Positions 8,518 through 17,042 are shown, counted from the first letter of the stretch. The stretch: 64,000 bases of DNA from Mesobacillus campisalis (GCF_000986785.1 NZ_LAYY01000004.1:124001-188000), one strand, 5' to 3'. Translations and numbers: made by a program. Notes: a model not told the origin generated them from the letters alone.

Positions 8518-9864
8518 TTGTCATTAAGCACGGAGGTTGTACGGGCAGTAATTCGCAGTCAGAAACGAGGTTTGCCGGAGGAAATTCGTGAAAAGGTGAT
8601 TCTCCATATTTGCGATACCATTGGAATATCCTTAGCCGCCTATAAAGGGGCTCCTGTTGCTTTAAAATCAATTGCAGGGATTTCTCTGGGGGTAAAGGGA
8701 GGGACGGGCCGTGTCATGGGAAGCGGGGATGTTCTCCCCCCGGCCTATGCTGCATTTGCAAATACAGCTTTGGCACATGCTTTGGACTTTGATGATATTC
8801 ACGATGCGGCCAGAATCCATCCCACCCCTGTTACCCTGGCTGCCGCATTAGCCGCCGGCGACGCTGTCGATACTCCGAATTTGGATTTCATTTCTGCAGT
8901 TGGACTTGGTAACGAGTTACTTTGCCGACTGGGATATGCGCTGGAGCCCAAAGGGACGGGTACAGATTCCAAATGGTTTCTAACTCAATTGTTTGGTTAT
9001 CTCGGAGCGGCCATCACAGCTGGGCTTGTGCTTGGGTTAGATGAAAATCAATTGGTTCATGCGTTGGGACTGGCCTATATGCAAGCAGCTGGCGGGAAAG
9101 AACCGGGAGTTGGAACGGGTTCCGAGGCTAGGTCCATTTATCCGGCTTTTTCATCCATGGGAGGCGTTCAAGCAGCATTTTTAGCAAAAGAAGGGGTGAC
9201 GGCACCTGCTAGCTGTTTGGATGGAAAAGCAGGGCTTTTTCAAAATTATTTTGGAAAGAATTTGAATGAAAAACAGCGGGGCGTATTATTGGACGATGAA
9301 ACATGGGCATTTTCCGATACTTGCATTAAACTTTATCCGAGCTGCCGTTATTCCCATCCATTTATCCAGTCCGCCCTTGTCCTTCGGAACCATTTTGAAC
9401 ATTGTGAAATGGAGCAAATCGTAATCGGGGTAAATGAAACAGCGAAAATGTTATGTGAACCGCTTGAGGACCGCTGTCATCCTAAAACCGTACAAGACGC
9501 CAAATTCAGCATTCCTTTTATGGTGGCCTTTTCATTTGTTCGTGGGAGAGTCTACCTCGATAATTTAACGGGGAAGGACCTCATGGATCCTAATGTAATA
9601 GAATTGGCTAAAAGGATGAGAATCGAGCAAACACAAGAAGATACTCCCGGTATCCCTTTGGGTGATATAAAGGTCGTAACTCCTCAAGGAACAAAAAGAC
9701 AAATAGAACGGATTCATCCAGAAATATTTTATGCTGAAGTGAAAAAGAAATTTATTGAATGTGGTCAGTTTGCAGACATAGCCAATCCCGATGAATTGTG
9801 GGAAATCCTATATAACCATTTAGATTATGATTTTATCGAAAAACTGCCAATAATGATTCATTAA
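8518..9864 (+). CDS. MmgE/PrpD family protein (2-methylcitrate dehydratase-like)
   Basis: A 448-residue protein beginning at TTG, with GCGGGGGAG upstream. The MmgE/PrpD family signature is clear: HICDTIGISLAAYKG, then ANTALAHALDFDDIHDAARIHP near residues 80-100, and KLYPSCRYSHPFIQSAL near 275. Family members dehydrate 2-methylcitrate or citrate-like acids or isomerise aconitate-like acids. Together with the TcuA-like dehydrogenase this supports an operon for an unusual di- or tricarboxylate. It is the last gene of the first operon and is followed by a dispersed repeat and a T-rich hairpin. The exact substrate is unknown. Confidence 0.88.
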   Translation: MSLSTEVVRAVIRSQKRGLPEEIREKVILHICDTIGISLAAYKGAPVALKSIAGISLGVKGGTGRVMGSGDVLPPAYAAFANTALAHALDFDDIHDAARIHPTPVTLAAALAAGDAVDTPNLDFISAVGLGNELLCRLGYALEPKGTGTDSKWFLTQLFGYLGAAITAGLVLGLDENQLVHALGLAYMQAAGGKEPGVGTGSEARSIYPAFSSMGGVQAAFLAKEGVTAPASCLDGKAGLFQNYFGKNLNEKQRGVLLDDETWAFSDTCIKLYPSCRYSHPFIQSALVLRNHFEHCEMEQIVIGVNETAKMLCEPLEDRCHPKTVQDAKFSIPFMVAFSFVRGRVYLDNLTGKDLMDPNVIELAKRMRIEQTQEDTPGIPLGDIKVVTPQGTKRQIERIHPEIFYAEVKKKFIECGQFADIANPDELWEILYNHLDYDFIEKLPIMIH

Positions 9865-9870
9865 AGCAAG

Positions 9871-9957
9871 CAGGGGGACGGTTCTCTTCAATTAACATGC
9901 TGTGGTCTCTCGTATGTTCTGACCGTTTGGTGGTACAGCGCCGGCGGTTTTTTTTTA
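9871..9957 (+). terminator. Dispersed GGGGGACGGTTCT element plus Hol-Tox-family terminator hairpin
   Basis: CAGGGGGACGGTTCT starts 6 nt after the MmgE/PrpD stop codon. Related copies follow stop codons at 30853, 31531, 35109 and 39237. At 9921-9957 a hairpin beginning GACCGTTTGGTG ends in nine T. It is a degenerate relative of the terminators that close the two type I toxin loci at 31852 and 35439. It probably terminates the first operon. Confidence 0.65.
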
Positions 9958-9999
9958 CAAATTAAACGGAGAGTAGAAAGCGGAGAACCCACCCGCTTC

Positions 10000-11346
10000 C
10001 TACACATCCCTGTTGCAATACTCGCTGATCAGCTTTACTGCCCTGGTTTGGCTGATGTTCAGGTCCTTTGCTACTTTTCTTGAGCTTTTATATTTTTCAT
10101 AGGACTGAGCGACAAGCACTTTCTTAACATGTTCAATGGCATCATCTAGCTTTGACGGAAGGGCGAGCTGTGTTTGCGGCTTGATGTTTTGGGCAATCAG
10201 CTCTGGCAGGTCATTTCTCCCGATGGTCTGGTCACTGGTAACAACGAGCCGCTCCATCACATTTTCCAGCTGCCGGATGTTTCCGGGCCAGTGATACTCA
10301 TAAAAAATATCAAGGCATTCCTGGGAAATGATTTTATTCATTTCATATTTTTTATTAAACGCATATAAAAAATTGTAGGTCAGCGGGATGATATCCTCTT
10401 TGCGCTCCCTTAATGGCGGAAGATAGATGTCAATAATATTCAGCCGATAAAATAAATCTTCGCGAAAGCTTCTGTTCCCCACCATTTCAAATAAATCACG
10501 ATTGGTGGCCGCAATAATCCGGACATCCACTTTCTTCGTTTGGTACCCACCAATGGGAAGGTACTGCTTTTCCTGAATGACCTGAAGTAACTTTGCCTGC
10601 AGGGAGAGAGGGAGTTCACCAATTTCGTCGAGAAACAGCGTGCCTTTGTCCGCGATTTCAAGGAGTCCTTTTTTCCCGTGCCTGTTTGCCCCAGTGAAAG
10701 CACCTTCCACATAGCCAAAAAGCTCGGACTCAAGCAAGTCTTCGGGAAGGGCAGCACAATTAAGCTTTAGAAAAGTTTTGTGTTTGCGGCTGCTTATGTC
10801 ATGGATGTATTGTGCGAGAACGCCTTTGCCGGTTCCCGATTCCCCCTGGATTAATATGGTGGAGTCAACCTTTGCAATTTTTTCGCAAACCTTGAGAATA
10901 TCTTTCATTTTTGAACAATTTGTCAGGGGTATGCTGTGGGGGGCTTCCTCAGGCTGAGAGTCCCTTACCTTTTTAATGCTTTTAAAGGTTTGTAGTTCCC
11001 GCGATGTAGTCACAATCAGTTCAATTTCATTTTCTTCATTTAAAATGGGAACCGCCGTGGTTAACAGCTCTGCTCCAATATAGGTTGTCTGCCTAATCGT
11101 GACTGGCTTCTTTTCTTTAAGAACCTGTGGAACAATACTGGGCTTCCAATACCCTTTTTCATACAATTCTGCGTTATGTTTCCCAACGACATCCTCGGGT
11201 TTTAACCCATAATGTTTTTCACACACTTTATTTACAAAAATAATTCGCCCGTTACCGTCAATTACAAAAATTTCATCCGAGGAATGATCAAGAATTTTCT
11301 TTAACGTTTCACCAGTAATCTCAGGTATCTGCATGGCATCTAACAT
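10000..11346 (-). CDS. Sigma-54-dependent transcriptional activator (PAS - AAA+ - HTH)
   Basis: A 448-residue bacterial enhancer-binding protein. Residues ~15-120 form a PAS sensory domain (SSDEIFVIDGNGRIIFVN). The AAA+ domain spans ~140-370, with Walker A GESGTGKG at 168-175 and the sigma-54 contact loop GAFTGA at 215-220. The C-terminus has a short helix-turn-helix (SSRKVAKDLNISQTRAVKLI). It is transcribed away from the Rieske oxygenase operon, and a consensus sigma-54 promoter lies in the divergent region at 11469-11485. It therefore most likely activates that operon in response to its substrate. The organisation resembles RocR/BkdR-type Bacillus activators. The ligand is unknown. Confidence 0.93.
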   Translation of the reverse strand: MLDAMQIPEITGETLKKILDHSSDEIFVIDGNGRIIFVNKVCEKHYGLKPEDVVGKHNAELYEKGYWKPSIVPQVLKEKKPVTIRQTTYIGAELLTTAVPILNEENEIELIVTTSRELQTFKSIKKVRDSQPEEAPHSIPLTNCSKMKDILKVCEKIAKVDSTILIQGESGTGKGVLAQYIHDISSRKHKTFLKLNCAALPEDLLESELFGYVEGAFTGANRHGKKGLLEIADKGTLFLDEIGELPLSLQAKLLQVIQEKQYLPIGGYQTKKVDVRIIAATNRDLFEMVGNRSFREDLFYRLNIIDIYLPPLRERKEDIIPLTYNFLYAFNKKYEMNKIISQECLDIFYEYHWPGNIRQLENVMERLVVTSDQTIGRNDLPELIAQNIKPQTQLALPSKLDDAIEHVKKVLVAQSYEKYKSSRKVAKDLNISQTRAVKLISEYCNRDV

Positions 11347-11398
11347 GAATCGTAATCCCCTTATCTATTGAGTTGTTTTTAAATCAAGTGAGGTGAAA

Positions 11399-11418
11399 TC
11401 AACTCGATTTTTGAGTGA
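11399..11418. promoter_or_regulatory. Imperfect dyad, possible upstream activator site
   Basis: TCAACTC-N6-TGAGTGA forms an imperfect inverted repeat about 70 bp upstream of the -24 element of the sigma-54 promoter, a normal place for an enhancer-binding protein site. Support is by position and partial symmetry only. Confidence 0.35.
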
Positions 11419-11468
11419 ACTAGTCGTAAAGATTGCCGTTTTTAATAGGAATAGACCGTTTAACAACA

Positions 11469-11485
11469 TTGGCACAGTAATTGCA
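11469..11485 (+). promoter_or_regulatory. Sigma-54 (-24/-12) promoter of the Rieske oxygenase operon
   Basis: TTGGCAC-N5-TTGCA matches the sigma-54 consensus TGGCAC-N5-TTGCW exactly, with GG and GC 12 bp apart. It points toward the oxygenase operon and is preceded by the divergent activator gene. The predicted start is near 11497, giving an untranslated leader of about 180 nt. Confidence 0.9.
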
Positions 11486-11676
11486 TTAATAATTTACAAG
11501 AGATGCAAGAGTTTCTCTTTTACAGGATATCCTTATCATCATTTAACAAAATATTCTGTGACTTGTAAATGCTTTGCTTCTAAATGCATAAGGGGGGAAG
11601 CCGCTTTCCGACTGAATTGTTTTCTACTCACTTGATAAGGTACTTAAAAAAAGAAGGAACAGGAGTGGCATGTGTA

Positions 11677-12762
11677 ATGGCAACTTATAACCCAGTACAA
11701 AACAAAACCGGTAAAACGTTTGAAAGAACCTTAACTTATGATTTATACACCGACCCAAAGGTATATCAGCAGGAAATGCAGGATATTTTTTCGAAAACAT
11801 GGCAGCTGGCAGGCCATGTAAGCCAGGTAGAAAAGGCAGGACAATTTTTTACAACCGATATCGCCGGGGAACCAATCATCATCACCCGCGGAAGGGATGA
11901 AGTGATCCGAGCCTTTTACAATGTCTGTCCGCACCGTGCCACAAAGCTTGAAAAAAGTGAGGCAGGCTCAAAGAAAATCTTCCAATGCGGCTATCATGGA
12001 TGGACATTCCATTTGGATGGAAAGCTGAACAAAGCTCCGAACTTTACAGGAGAAGACGCTCACTGTGTCAGCGACCGCTGTCTGCGATCTGTAAGAATGG
12101 AAATCATGGAATCGTTAATCTTTGTTAATCTAAATGATAACTGCAAGCCGTTGCTGGAAACGTATGGAGATTTGTTTGATCGTTTGAAAAAATTTCCTTT
12201 CCTGGGTGAACTGAAGAGGATTAATCAAAAGACCCGAATCATCAAGGCAAACTGGAAGGCTTTTATAGATAACTATCTGGAGTGTGACCACTGCCACGTG
12301 GCCCATCCGAGCTTTGTGGCGACTTTGGATATGAAAAACTACCAAATCATCACCTGCAACAATTATTCCGTTCAGGCTTCCATGGTAAAACCCGACAAAG
12401 TAATGGGTACGACCAATTTGAATGATGCCGAGATGCAGGGGGGAGAGTTTTACTGGCTATGGCCCAACCTGATGGTGACGATTTATCCGGGTCCGGGAAA
12501 CATGGCGACCATTGAGATGATCCCAATTGACCATGAAACAACCTTAGGGGTTTATACCTACTATTTTAGGGATGAAAATCTATCGCAGGAAGAAAAAGAT
12601 TTGGTAGCGTTTGCAGAACAGGTTAGACAGGAAGATGTGGAGTTAGTAGAATTAGAGCAAATCGGATTCCGGTCCCGCGCTTTTAACCAAGGAATCTATT
12701 CTTCTTCAGAAAAAGCAATTGTTCAATTTCACGAGATGGTATTGGAGGCATTGGGACGATGA
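11677..12762 (+). CDS. Rieske non-heme iron oxygenase, quaternary-amine (CntA/GbcA) type
   Basis: A 361-residue oxygenase. The Rieske 2Fe-2S ligands are C84-P-H86 and C104-x2-H107 (CPHRAT, CGYHGW). The mononuclear iron region is DNYLECDHCHVAHP with H205 and H210. E202 in LEC is the position of the bridging glutamate in carnitine monooxygenase CntA. ATG 11677 (MATYNPV) is preferred, with AGGAG 11 nt upstream; an in-frame ATG at 11584 would add 31 unlikely residues, and GTG 11665 is possible. The next gene overlaps its stop codon as ATGA. Context (BCCT carrier, aldehyde dehydrogenase, dehydrogenase stump) suggests N-dealkylation or cleavage of carnitine, glycine betaine or a similar compound. 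No reductase partner is encoded nearby. Confidence 0.88.
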   Translation: MATYNPVQNKTGKTFERTLTYDLYTDPKVYQQEMQDIFSKTWQLAGHVSQVEKAGQFFTTDIAGEPIIITRGRDEVIRAFYNVCPHRATKLEKSEAGSKKIFQCGYHGWTFHLDGKLNKAPNFTGEDAHCVSDRCLRSVRMEIMESLIFVNLNDNCKPLLETYGDLFDRLKKFPFLGELKRINQKTRIIKANWKAFIDNYLECDHCHVAHPSFVATLDMKNYQIITCNNYSVQASMVKPDKVMGTTNLNDAEMQGGEFYWLWPNLMVTIYPGPGNMATIEMIPIDHETTLGVYTYYFRDENLSQEEKDLVAFAEQVRQEDVELVELEQIGFRSRAFNQGIYSSSEKAIVQFHEMVLEALGR

Positions 12763-14207
12763 ACAAAGTGGCAGGAGCAGAGAAAAAGCACTTATTTATT
12801 CATGGAAAGAAAGTTGTGGCGATAGAATATGCAACCCTTTACTCTCCGTATTCCTGCGAAGCCATTGCCCAGGTTGCAGTGGCCGATGAAAAACTGGTCG
12901 AGGCTGCGATTCAATCCGCCCAGTCGGGGTTCCAGGCTATCTCTCAAATGCCGGCTTATAAGCGGGCGTCCATTCTCGAAAATGTGGTGAAGCTGCTGGG
13001 GAAAAGGTTGGATGAGGCGGCAGAGGTGATTGCAAATGAAGCGGCGAAGCCCATAGTTTTTGCAAGAGCGGAGGTATCCAGAACAATCGAAACCTACAAG
13101 TTTGCGGCAGAGGAAGCAAAACGAATACACGGGGAAACCATCCCCTTTGACGCTTCTCCGGGAGGTACAGGGAGGATTGGCTATACGGTCCGCAAGCCAA
13201 TTGGGGTCATTGGTGCCATCACTCCGTTCAACTTTCCTATGAATCTGGTGGCACATAAGGTAGGCCCGGCCATTGCTTCAGGTAACTCAATTGTGTTAAA
13301 ACCTGCGACCCAGACACCATTATCGGCACTATATATTGCCGAATTATTCAAGGAAGCGGGTCTGCCGGATGGTGTACTAAACGTTGTAACAGGGACCGGG
13401 TCGGTTGCAGGAGAAGCCCTTGTCCGGGACGAAAGATTGGCCATGATTACTTTTACCGGGAGCCCGGCAGTGGGGATTGCGATCCGTAATAAAGCGGGTT
13501 TGAAAAGGACCACCCTTGAGCTCGGCTCCAACGCAGCTGTTATTTTGGATAAAGATACAAATGTGGACCAGGTGATTGACCGGCATATTTCAGGGGCTTT
13601 CTCAAACCAGGGGCAGGTTTGCATTTCCCTGCAGCGCATTTATGCTCATGAAGACATCTACGAGGAATTTGCGGAAAAGTTTGCGGCGGCAGCCAGAGAA
13701 TTAAAGATCGGCGACCCGCTGGACCCTGACACCAATATTTCCGCGCTAATTTCAAGAAAGGAAACAAGACGGGCACTAGAATGGATTGAAGAAGCCCAGC
13801 AAAATGGCGCGAAGCTTTTAACAGGAGGGAAGCTCACTGCTGATGGTGTGCTGGAGCCAACCGTCATGACCGATGTCGATCCAAACATGAAGGTTTCCTG
13901 CCAGGAAGTGTTTGCGCCAGTGGTGATCCTTAATAAAGTGCGCTCCGTCCAGGAAGCGATTTCATATGTGAATGATTCCAGATTCGGTTTGCAGGCAGGA
14001 ATTTATACAAAAGACATTGATACAGCATTGTTTGCCAGCGATACACTCGAAGTTGGGGCGGTGATGATCAATGATATACCGACATTCCGCGTTGATCATA
14101 TGCCATATGGCGGGGTAAAGGAAAGCGGAACAGGACGGGAAGGAATTAAGTATGCGGTTGAAGAAATGACAGAACTAAAGATGATTGTCTGGAATCGGGG
14201 CGAATAG
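12759..14207 (+). CDS. NAD(P)-dependent aldehyde dehydrogenase
   Basis: A 482-residue aldehyde dehydrogenase of normal length, translationally coupled to the oxygenase (ATGA overlap). Visible motifs are the GAITPFNFPMNLVAHK cofactor region, TFTGSPAVG, ELGSNAAVIL with the general-base glutamate, and FSNQGQVCISLQRIY containing the catalytic cysteine. The LGSNA variant resembles the sulfolactaldehyde/phosphonoacetaldehyde dehydrogenase branch. In carnitine catabolism by CntA the product malic semialdehyde is oxidised by an aldehyde dehydrogenase encoded beside it. This gene would fill that role or oxidise a betaine-derived aldehyde; the substrate is inferred from context. Confidence 0.92.
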   Translation: MNKVAGAEKKHLFIHGKKVVAIEYATLYSPYSCEAIAQVAVADEKLVEAAIQSAQSGFQAISQMPAYKRASILENVVKLLGKRLDEAAEVIANEAAKPIVFARAEVSRTIETYKFAAEEAKRIHGETIPFDASPGGTGRIGYTVRKPIGVIGAITPFNFPMNLVAHKVGPAIASGNSIVLKPATQTPLSALYIAELFKEAGLPDGVLNVVTGTGSVAGEALVRDERLAMITFTGSPAVGIAIRNKAGLKRTTLELGSNAAVILDKDTNVDQVIDRHISGAFSNQGQVCISLQRIYAHEDIYEEFAEKFAAAARELKIGDPLDPDTNISALISRKETRRALEWIEEAQQNGAKLLTGGKLTADGVLEPTVMTDVDPNMKVSCQEVFAPVVILNKVRSVQEAISYVNDSRFGLQAGIYTKDIDTALFASDTLEVGAVMINDIPTFRVDHMPYGGVKESGTGREGIKYAVEEMTELKMIVWNRGE

Positions 14208-14208
14208 G

Positions 14209-14289
14209 ATGCGCACATATCAAATTGCTGTAATTGCCGGGGATGGAATTGGTCCTGAGGTGTTAACGGGTACTTTTTTACAAAATTAA
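14209..14289 (+). pseudogene. 26-codon stump of a tartrate/D-malate/isopropylmalate-type dehydrogenase
   Basis: One base after the aldehyde dehydrogenase stop, an ATG opens a frame reading MRTYQIAVIAGDGIGPEV. This is the N-terminus of the isopropylmalate/isocitrate/tartrate dehydrogenase family, including the GDGIGPEV motif. The family match then stops abruptly and eight unrelated codons lead to TAA. The rest (~330 residues expected) is absent, so an internal deletion removed it and joined the stump to the leader of the BCCT gene. In known carnitine operons a D-malate/tartrate dehydrogenase of this family handles the downstream acid. The stump thus supports the pathway call and shows it is now incomplete here. 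Confidence 0.85.
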
Positions 14290-14346
14290 TATTCTGTATT
14301 TTCTGCCGACTGGAAATGTAGCACTTAAAATAAAGGAGTTGAAATT

Positions 14347-15906
14347 ATGCAAGGAGAGACGGTCATAAAGAGTGTGGCGAAAAAACCAAAGATTTTCACC
14401 ACTATGTTTCTTGTTTCAGCTGTGATTACTGCATTTTTTTCCATCTTTTCACTAATCAGTCCGAGTACATTGGCGAAAGTTATGACGTTTATCCAGTCAT
14501 TGTTCGCCACCCAGTATGGATGGACCGCGATGTTAATTCCCGTATTATGCATGGGCTTTTTGGTTGCATTGGGAGTATCCAAATATGGGAAGATCGTCAT
14601 CGGCGGGAAAGATGCAAAGCCAGACTACTCGGTTTTTTCATGGCTCGCAATGCTGTTTACATCATCAATTGGGATAGGAATCATTTATTTTGGCGTTAAT
14701 GAACCACTATATGCGTATTATCTAGCACCAAACAGTACAGAGGCTCCTAATAAAATGGAAGCAGCCAGAGAAGCAATGGGGACGGCTCTTTACCATTGGG
14801 GTGTTTCCGTGTGGGCGATTTTCAGTGTGGTAGGTTTGGTCATGGCTTACTTTGTGACTAGACATAATATTCGTTATCTACCTGGCGATGTTATTGAAAA
14901 AAGCTTTGGCAGGAGGAAATGGGTACCGGTAACGAAACACTCGATGAATGTATTGGCAATCGTATGCTCAGCATTAACGATAGCCGCTACTATGGGGCTG
15001 GGAAGTGTGCAAATCTCTACCGGAATCACCAAAGTGATGGGCACCGGTCTTTCATTTGAGGGAATCCTGCCGTATCTTGTGCTAGTCATCCTGCTCATTG
15101 TCTGTTTCTTTGCAGCAACAACGAAGAAAGTCGGCCAGGGTATGCAGAAGCTTGGGGATTGGAATGTTTATTTAGCCATCGCTATCTTAATTTTTGCCAT
15201 GTTATTTGGCCCAACCCGCTATATTTTAAATCAAGTTGTTCAACTGATGGGAACCTATATCGACCAGTTGATCCCAAGGAACTTCGATATGTTTTTATTC
15301 AGCAATGATCCTACCTACACAACCACATGGGATGTTGCCAATAATATGTGGTGGATATCATGGACACCCTTTATGGGGGTTTTCATTGCCTCTATTTCAA
15401 AAGGCAGGTCGATTCGCCAATTTGCCTTTGCTACGATGACGATACCAGTAATCTTTATGCTGTTTTGGCATGCTACCTTTGGAGGCATTGCGCTGCTGGA
15501 TGCCGTTCTGGGAACCGGAAAGATCGCCAATCACGCAATGGAAAGCCCGGAAATGACGTTCTTCGCCATTCTGGAAACCATGCCATGGTCAAGTTTAACC
15601 TCCATTGCAACCATCGTCCTGCTCATTATGTTTATTTCAACCACTGTCACAAGTGCAGCCTTATCCTTAGCAAGGATGACAGATGCAGATGGAAAAGAAG
15701 CGGCCCCCGTCAGAAGTGCAGTATGGGTACTGCTCATTACCGTTATCGCACTGACGGGTATTTTCGCAACGACATTGGGTGGGAATGATGCCTTGAATGC
15801 CGTGAAATCCTTGGCTACTACCCTATCGTATCCTTACCTGTTTTTCTTTATCTTAATGATTACGGCATTCATTAAACAACTTCGTAAAGACAAACCTCAA
15901 GTATAA
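14347..15906 (+). CDS. BCCT family betaine/carnitine/choline transporter
   Basis: A 519-residue membrane protein with about 12 hydrophobic segments. The BCCT signature is intact: NNMWWISWTPFMGVFIA followed by SISKGRSIRQF near residues 335-362, including the tryptophan box that binds trimethylammonium groups. The glycine stretch SIGIGIIYFGVNEPL near 110 corresponds to the sodium-site region of the family. It should import a quaternary ammonium compound across the cytoplasmic membrane. Its place after the oxygenase and dehydrogenase points to a catabolic rather than an osmoprotective role. The ribosome binding site AAAGGAG precedes ATG at 14347. Confidence 0.95.
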   Translation: MQGETVIKSVAKKPKIFTTMFLVSAVITAFFSIFSLISPSTLAKVMTFIQSLFATQYGWTAMLIPVLCMGFLVALGVSKYGKIVIGGKDAKPDYSVFSWLAMLFTSSIGIGIIYFGVNEPLYAYYLAPNSTEAPNKMEAAREAMGTALYHWGVSVWAIFSVVGLVMAYFVTRHNIRYLPGDVIEKSFGRRKWVPVTKHSMNVLAIVCSALTIAATMGLGSVQISTGITKVMGTGLSFEGILPYLVLVILLIVCFFAATTKKVGQGMQKLGDWNVYLAIAILIFAMLFGPTRYILNQVVQLMGTYIDQLIPRNFDMFLFSNDPTYTTTWDVANNMWWISWTPFMGVFIASISKGRSIRQFAFATMTIPVIFMLFWHATFGGIALLDAVLGTGKIANHAMESPEMTFFAILETMPWSSLTSIATIVLLIMFISTTVTSAALSLARMTDADGKEAAPVRSAVWVLLITVIALTGIFATTLGGNDALNAVKSLATTLSYPYLFFFILMITAFIKQLRKDKPQV

Positions 15907-15931
15907 ATTGTTGTGGAGGGGGAGGACCAAA

Positions 15932-16099
15932 ATGGAACTGTATTATTTACAAGGCTGGGAGCTTGTTGCTGAAAAAGTATTGCAAGTAGGGATGCTGCTT
16001 TTTATTGTGTGGAACATAAAGTTATTATTATTCGAAAATGATGCAATCATTGATCAGGGCATTGAAGGAGACCACAATGATGGAAAAGAACAAAATTGA
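15932..16099 (+). CDS. Small membrane protein, 55 residues
   Basis: A short frame with a very strong ribosome binding site (GGAGGGGGAGG, 6 nt before ATG). It begins MELYYLQGWELVAEK and continues with one hydrophobic segment (VGMLLFIVWNIKLLLF), ending in an acidic tail. It lies 25 bp after the BCCT stop and overlaps the esterase start by 23 bp, so it is inside the operon and may couple translation of the esterase. I do not recognise a family. A role as a small transporter-associated peptide is only a suggestion. Confidence 0.6.
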   Translation: MELYYLQGWELVAEKVLQVGMLLFIVWNIKLLLFENDAIIDQGIEGDHNDGKEQN

Positions 16100-17042
16100 T
16101 GCCTATAAAAGGATGACTCCTGATATGCTGGAGACGCTGGCCAAACAAAATGAACTTGTTCAAGAGGCATTCTCTACGGATGTAACGTTTGAACAAATGC
16201 GTGAAAACTATAATAAGGAAAGACAGTTTTGGAACGAAGGGGGGCCGGAACCTAACCAAACCATTGATTTAGAGGTAGAAGGACCATACGGACCCATTGC
16301 AGTCCGCTTTCATTACCCTAAGCGAAGAATTGGGAAAGGGGCCATTGTCTATATCCATGGCGGCGGATTTGTAGTGGGCAATCTTGATACACACAGTAAA
16401 ATCATGCGGCTGCTAATGGAGGAAACAGAATCTGTGGTCATTGGAATAGACTATCATTTAGCACCGGAATATAAATATCCAACGCAAGTAGAAGAGTGTG
16501 CCTTCCTGGTAGAGTGGCTGCGGGAGCATTCAGAAGAATATGAGATTGATCCCAATGACATAGTACTTGCCGGTGATTCGGGTGGAGCCAATTTATCCTT
16601 AGCGACATCGCTCTATTTGAGGGATAAAAGGGATGAAGTTTCCTATATTCGTTGTTTACTTCTCTATTACGGCGGTTATGGACTAACCGATTCGAAATCG
16701 ATGCGCTTGTTTGGCGGAGATTATGACGGGTTAAGCCGGAAGGACTTGCAGGCATATAGCAACATGTATATAGGTGAAGGAAAGACAGACCTGCGCTATT
16801 ACGACTGTTTTTCCAATGACCTCACAAAAGGGGTCCCTCCCTGCTACATCGCATACGGAGATTTAGACCCGCTCCAGGATGACAGCAAACTGTTATACGA
16901 GATATTAACCTATAACAATATAAAAGCAGAATTAGAAGAATTTCAGGGTGTCATCCATGCGTTCCTGCATCATTCACGCATTCTCCCGGATTCCGTTGAG
17001 GCCATTCGAAAGGGAGCACAATTCTTTAAATCGCTAGCATAA
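16077..17042 (+). CDS. Alpha/beta hydrolase, hormone-sensitive-lipase (type IV) family esterase
   Basis: About 321 residues. ATG 16077 has AAGGAG 5 nt upstream; an earlier in-frame ATG at 16038 lacks a site. Motifs are the oxyanion-hole sequence HGGGFVVG, the nucleophile elbow GDSGGAN, a catalytic aspartate in YGDLDPLQDD, and a catalytic histidine in GVIHAFLHHS. It is a cytosolic carboxylesterase of the HSL family with a complete triad. Being last in the quaternary-amine operon, it could release carnitine or a hydroxy-betaine from acyl esters; this is inference. Confidence 0.88.
   Translation: MMEKNKIDAYKRMTPDMLETLAKQNELVQEAFSTDVTFEQMRENYNKERQFWNEGGPEPNQTIDLEVEGPYGPIAVRFHYPKRRIGKGAIVYIHGGGFVVGNLDTHSKIMRLLMEETESVVIGIDYHLAPEYKYPTQVEECAFLVEWLREHSEEYEIDPNDIVLAGDSGGANLSLATSLYLRDKRDEVSYIRCLLLYYGGYGLTDSKSMRLFGGDYDGLSRKDLQAYSNMYIGEGKTDLRYYDCFSNDLTKGVPPCYIAYGDLDPLQDDSKLLYEILTYNNIKAELEEFQGVIHAFLHHSRILPDSVEAIRKGAQFFKSLA

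Noticed and set aside
10000-11346. The sigma-54 activator as regulator of the etf operon (1-9.9 kb)
   Set aside because: It is convergent with that operon and no -24/-12 element was seen in its visible gaps. The exact sigma-54 promoter faces the oxygenase operon instead.
11584-11676. Upstream ATG for the Rieske oxygenase
   Set aside because: It would add 31 residues without similarity to family N-termini. ATG 11677 has its own ribosome binding site.
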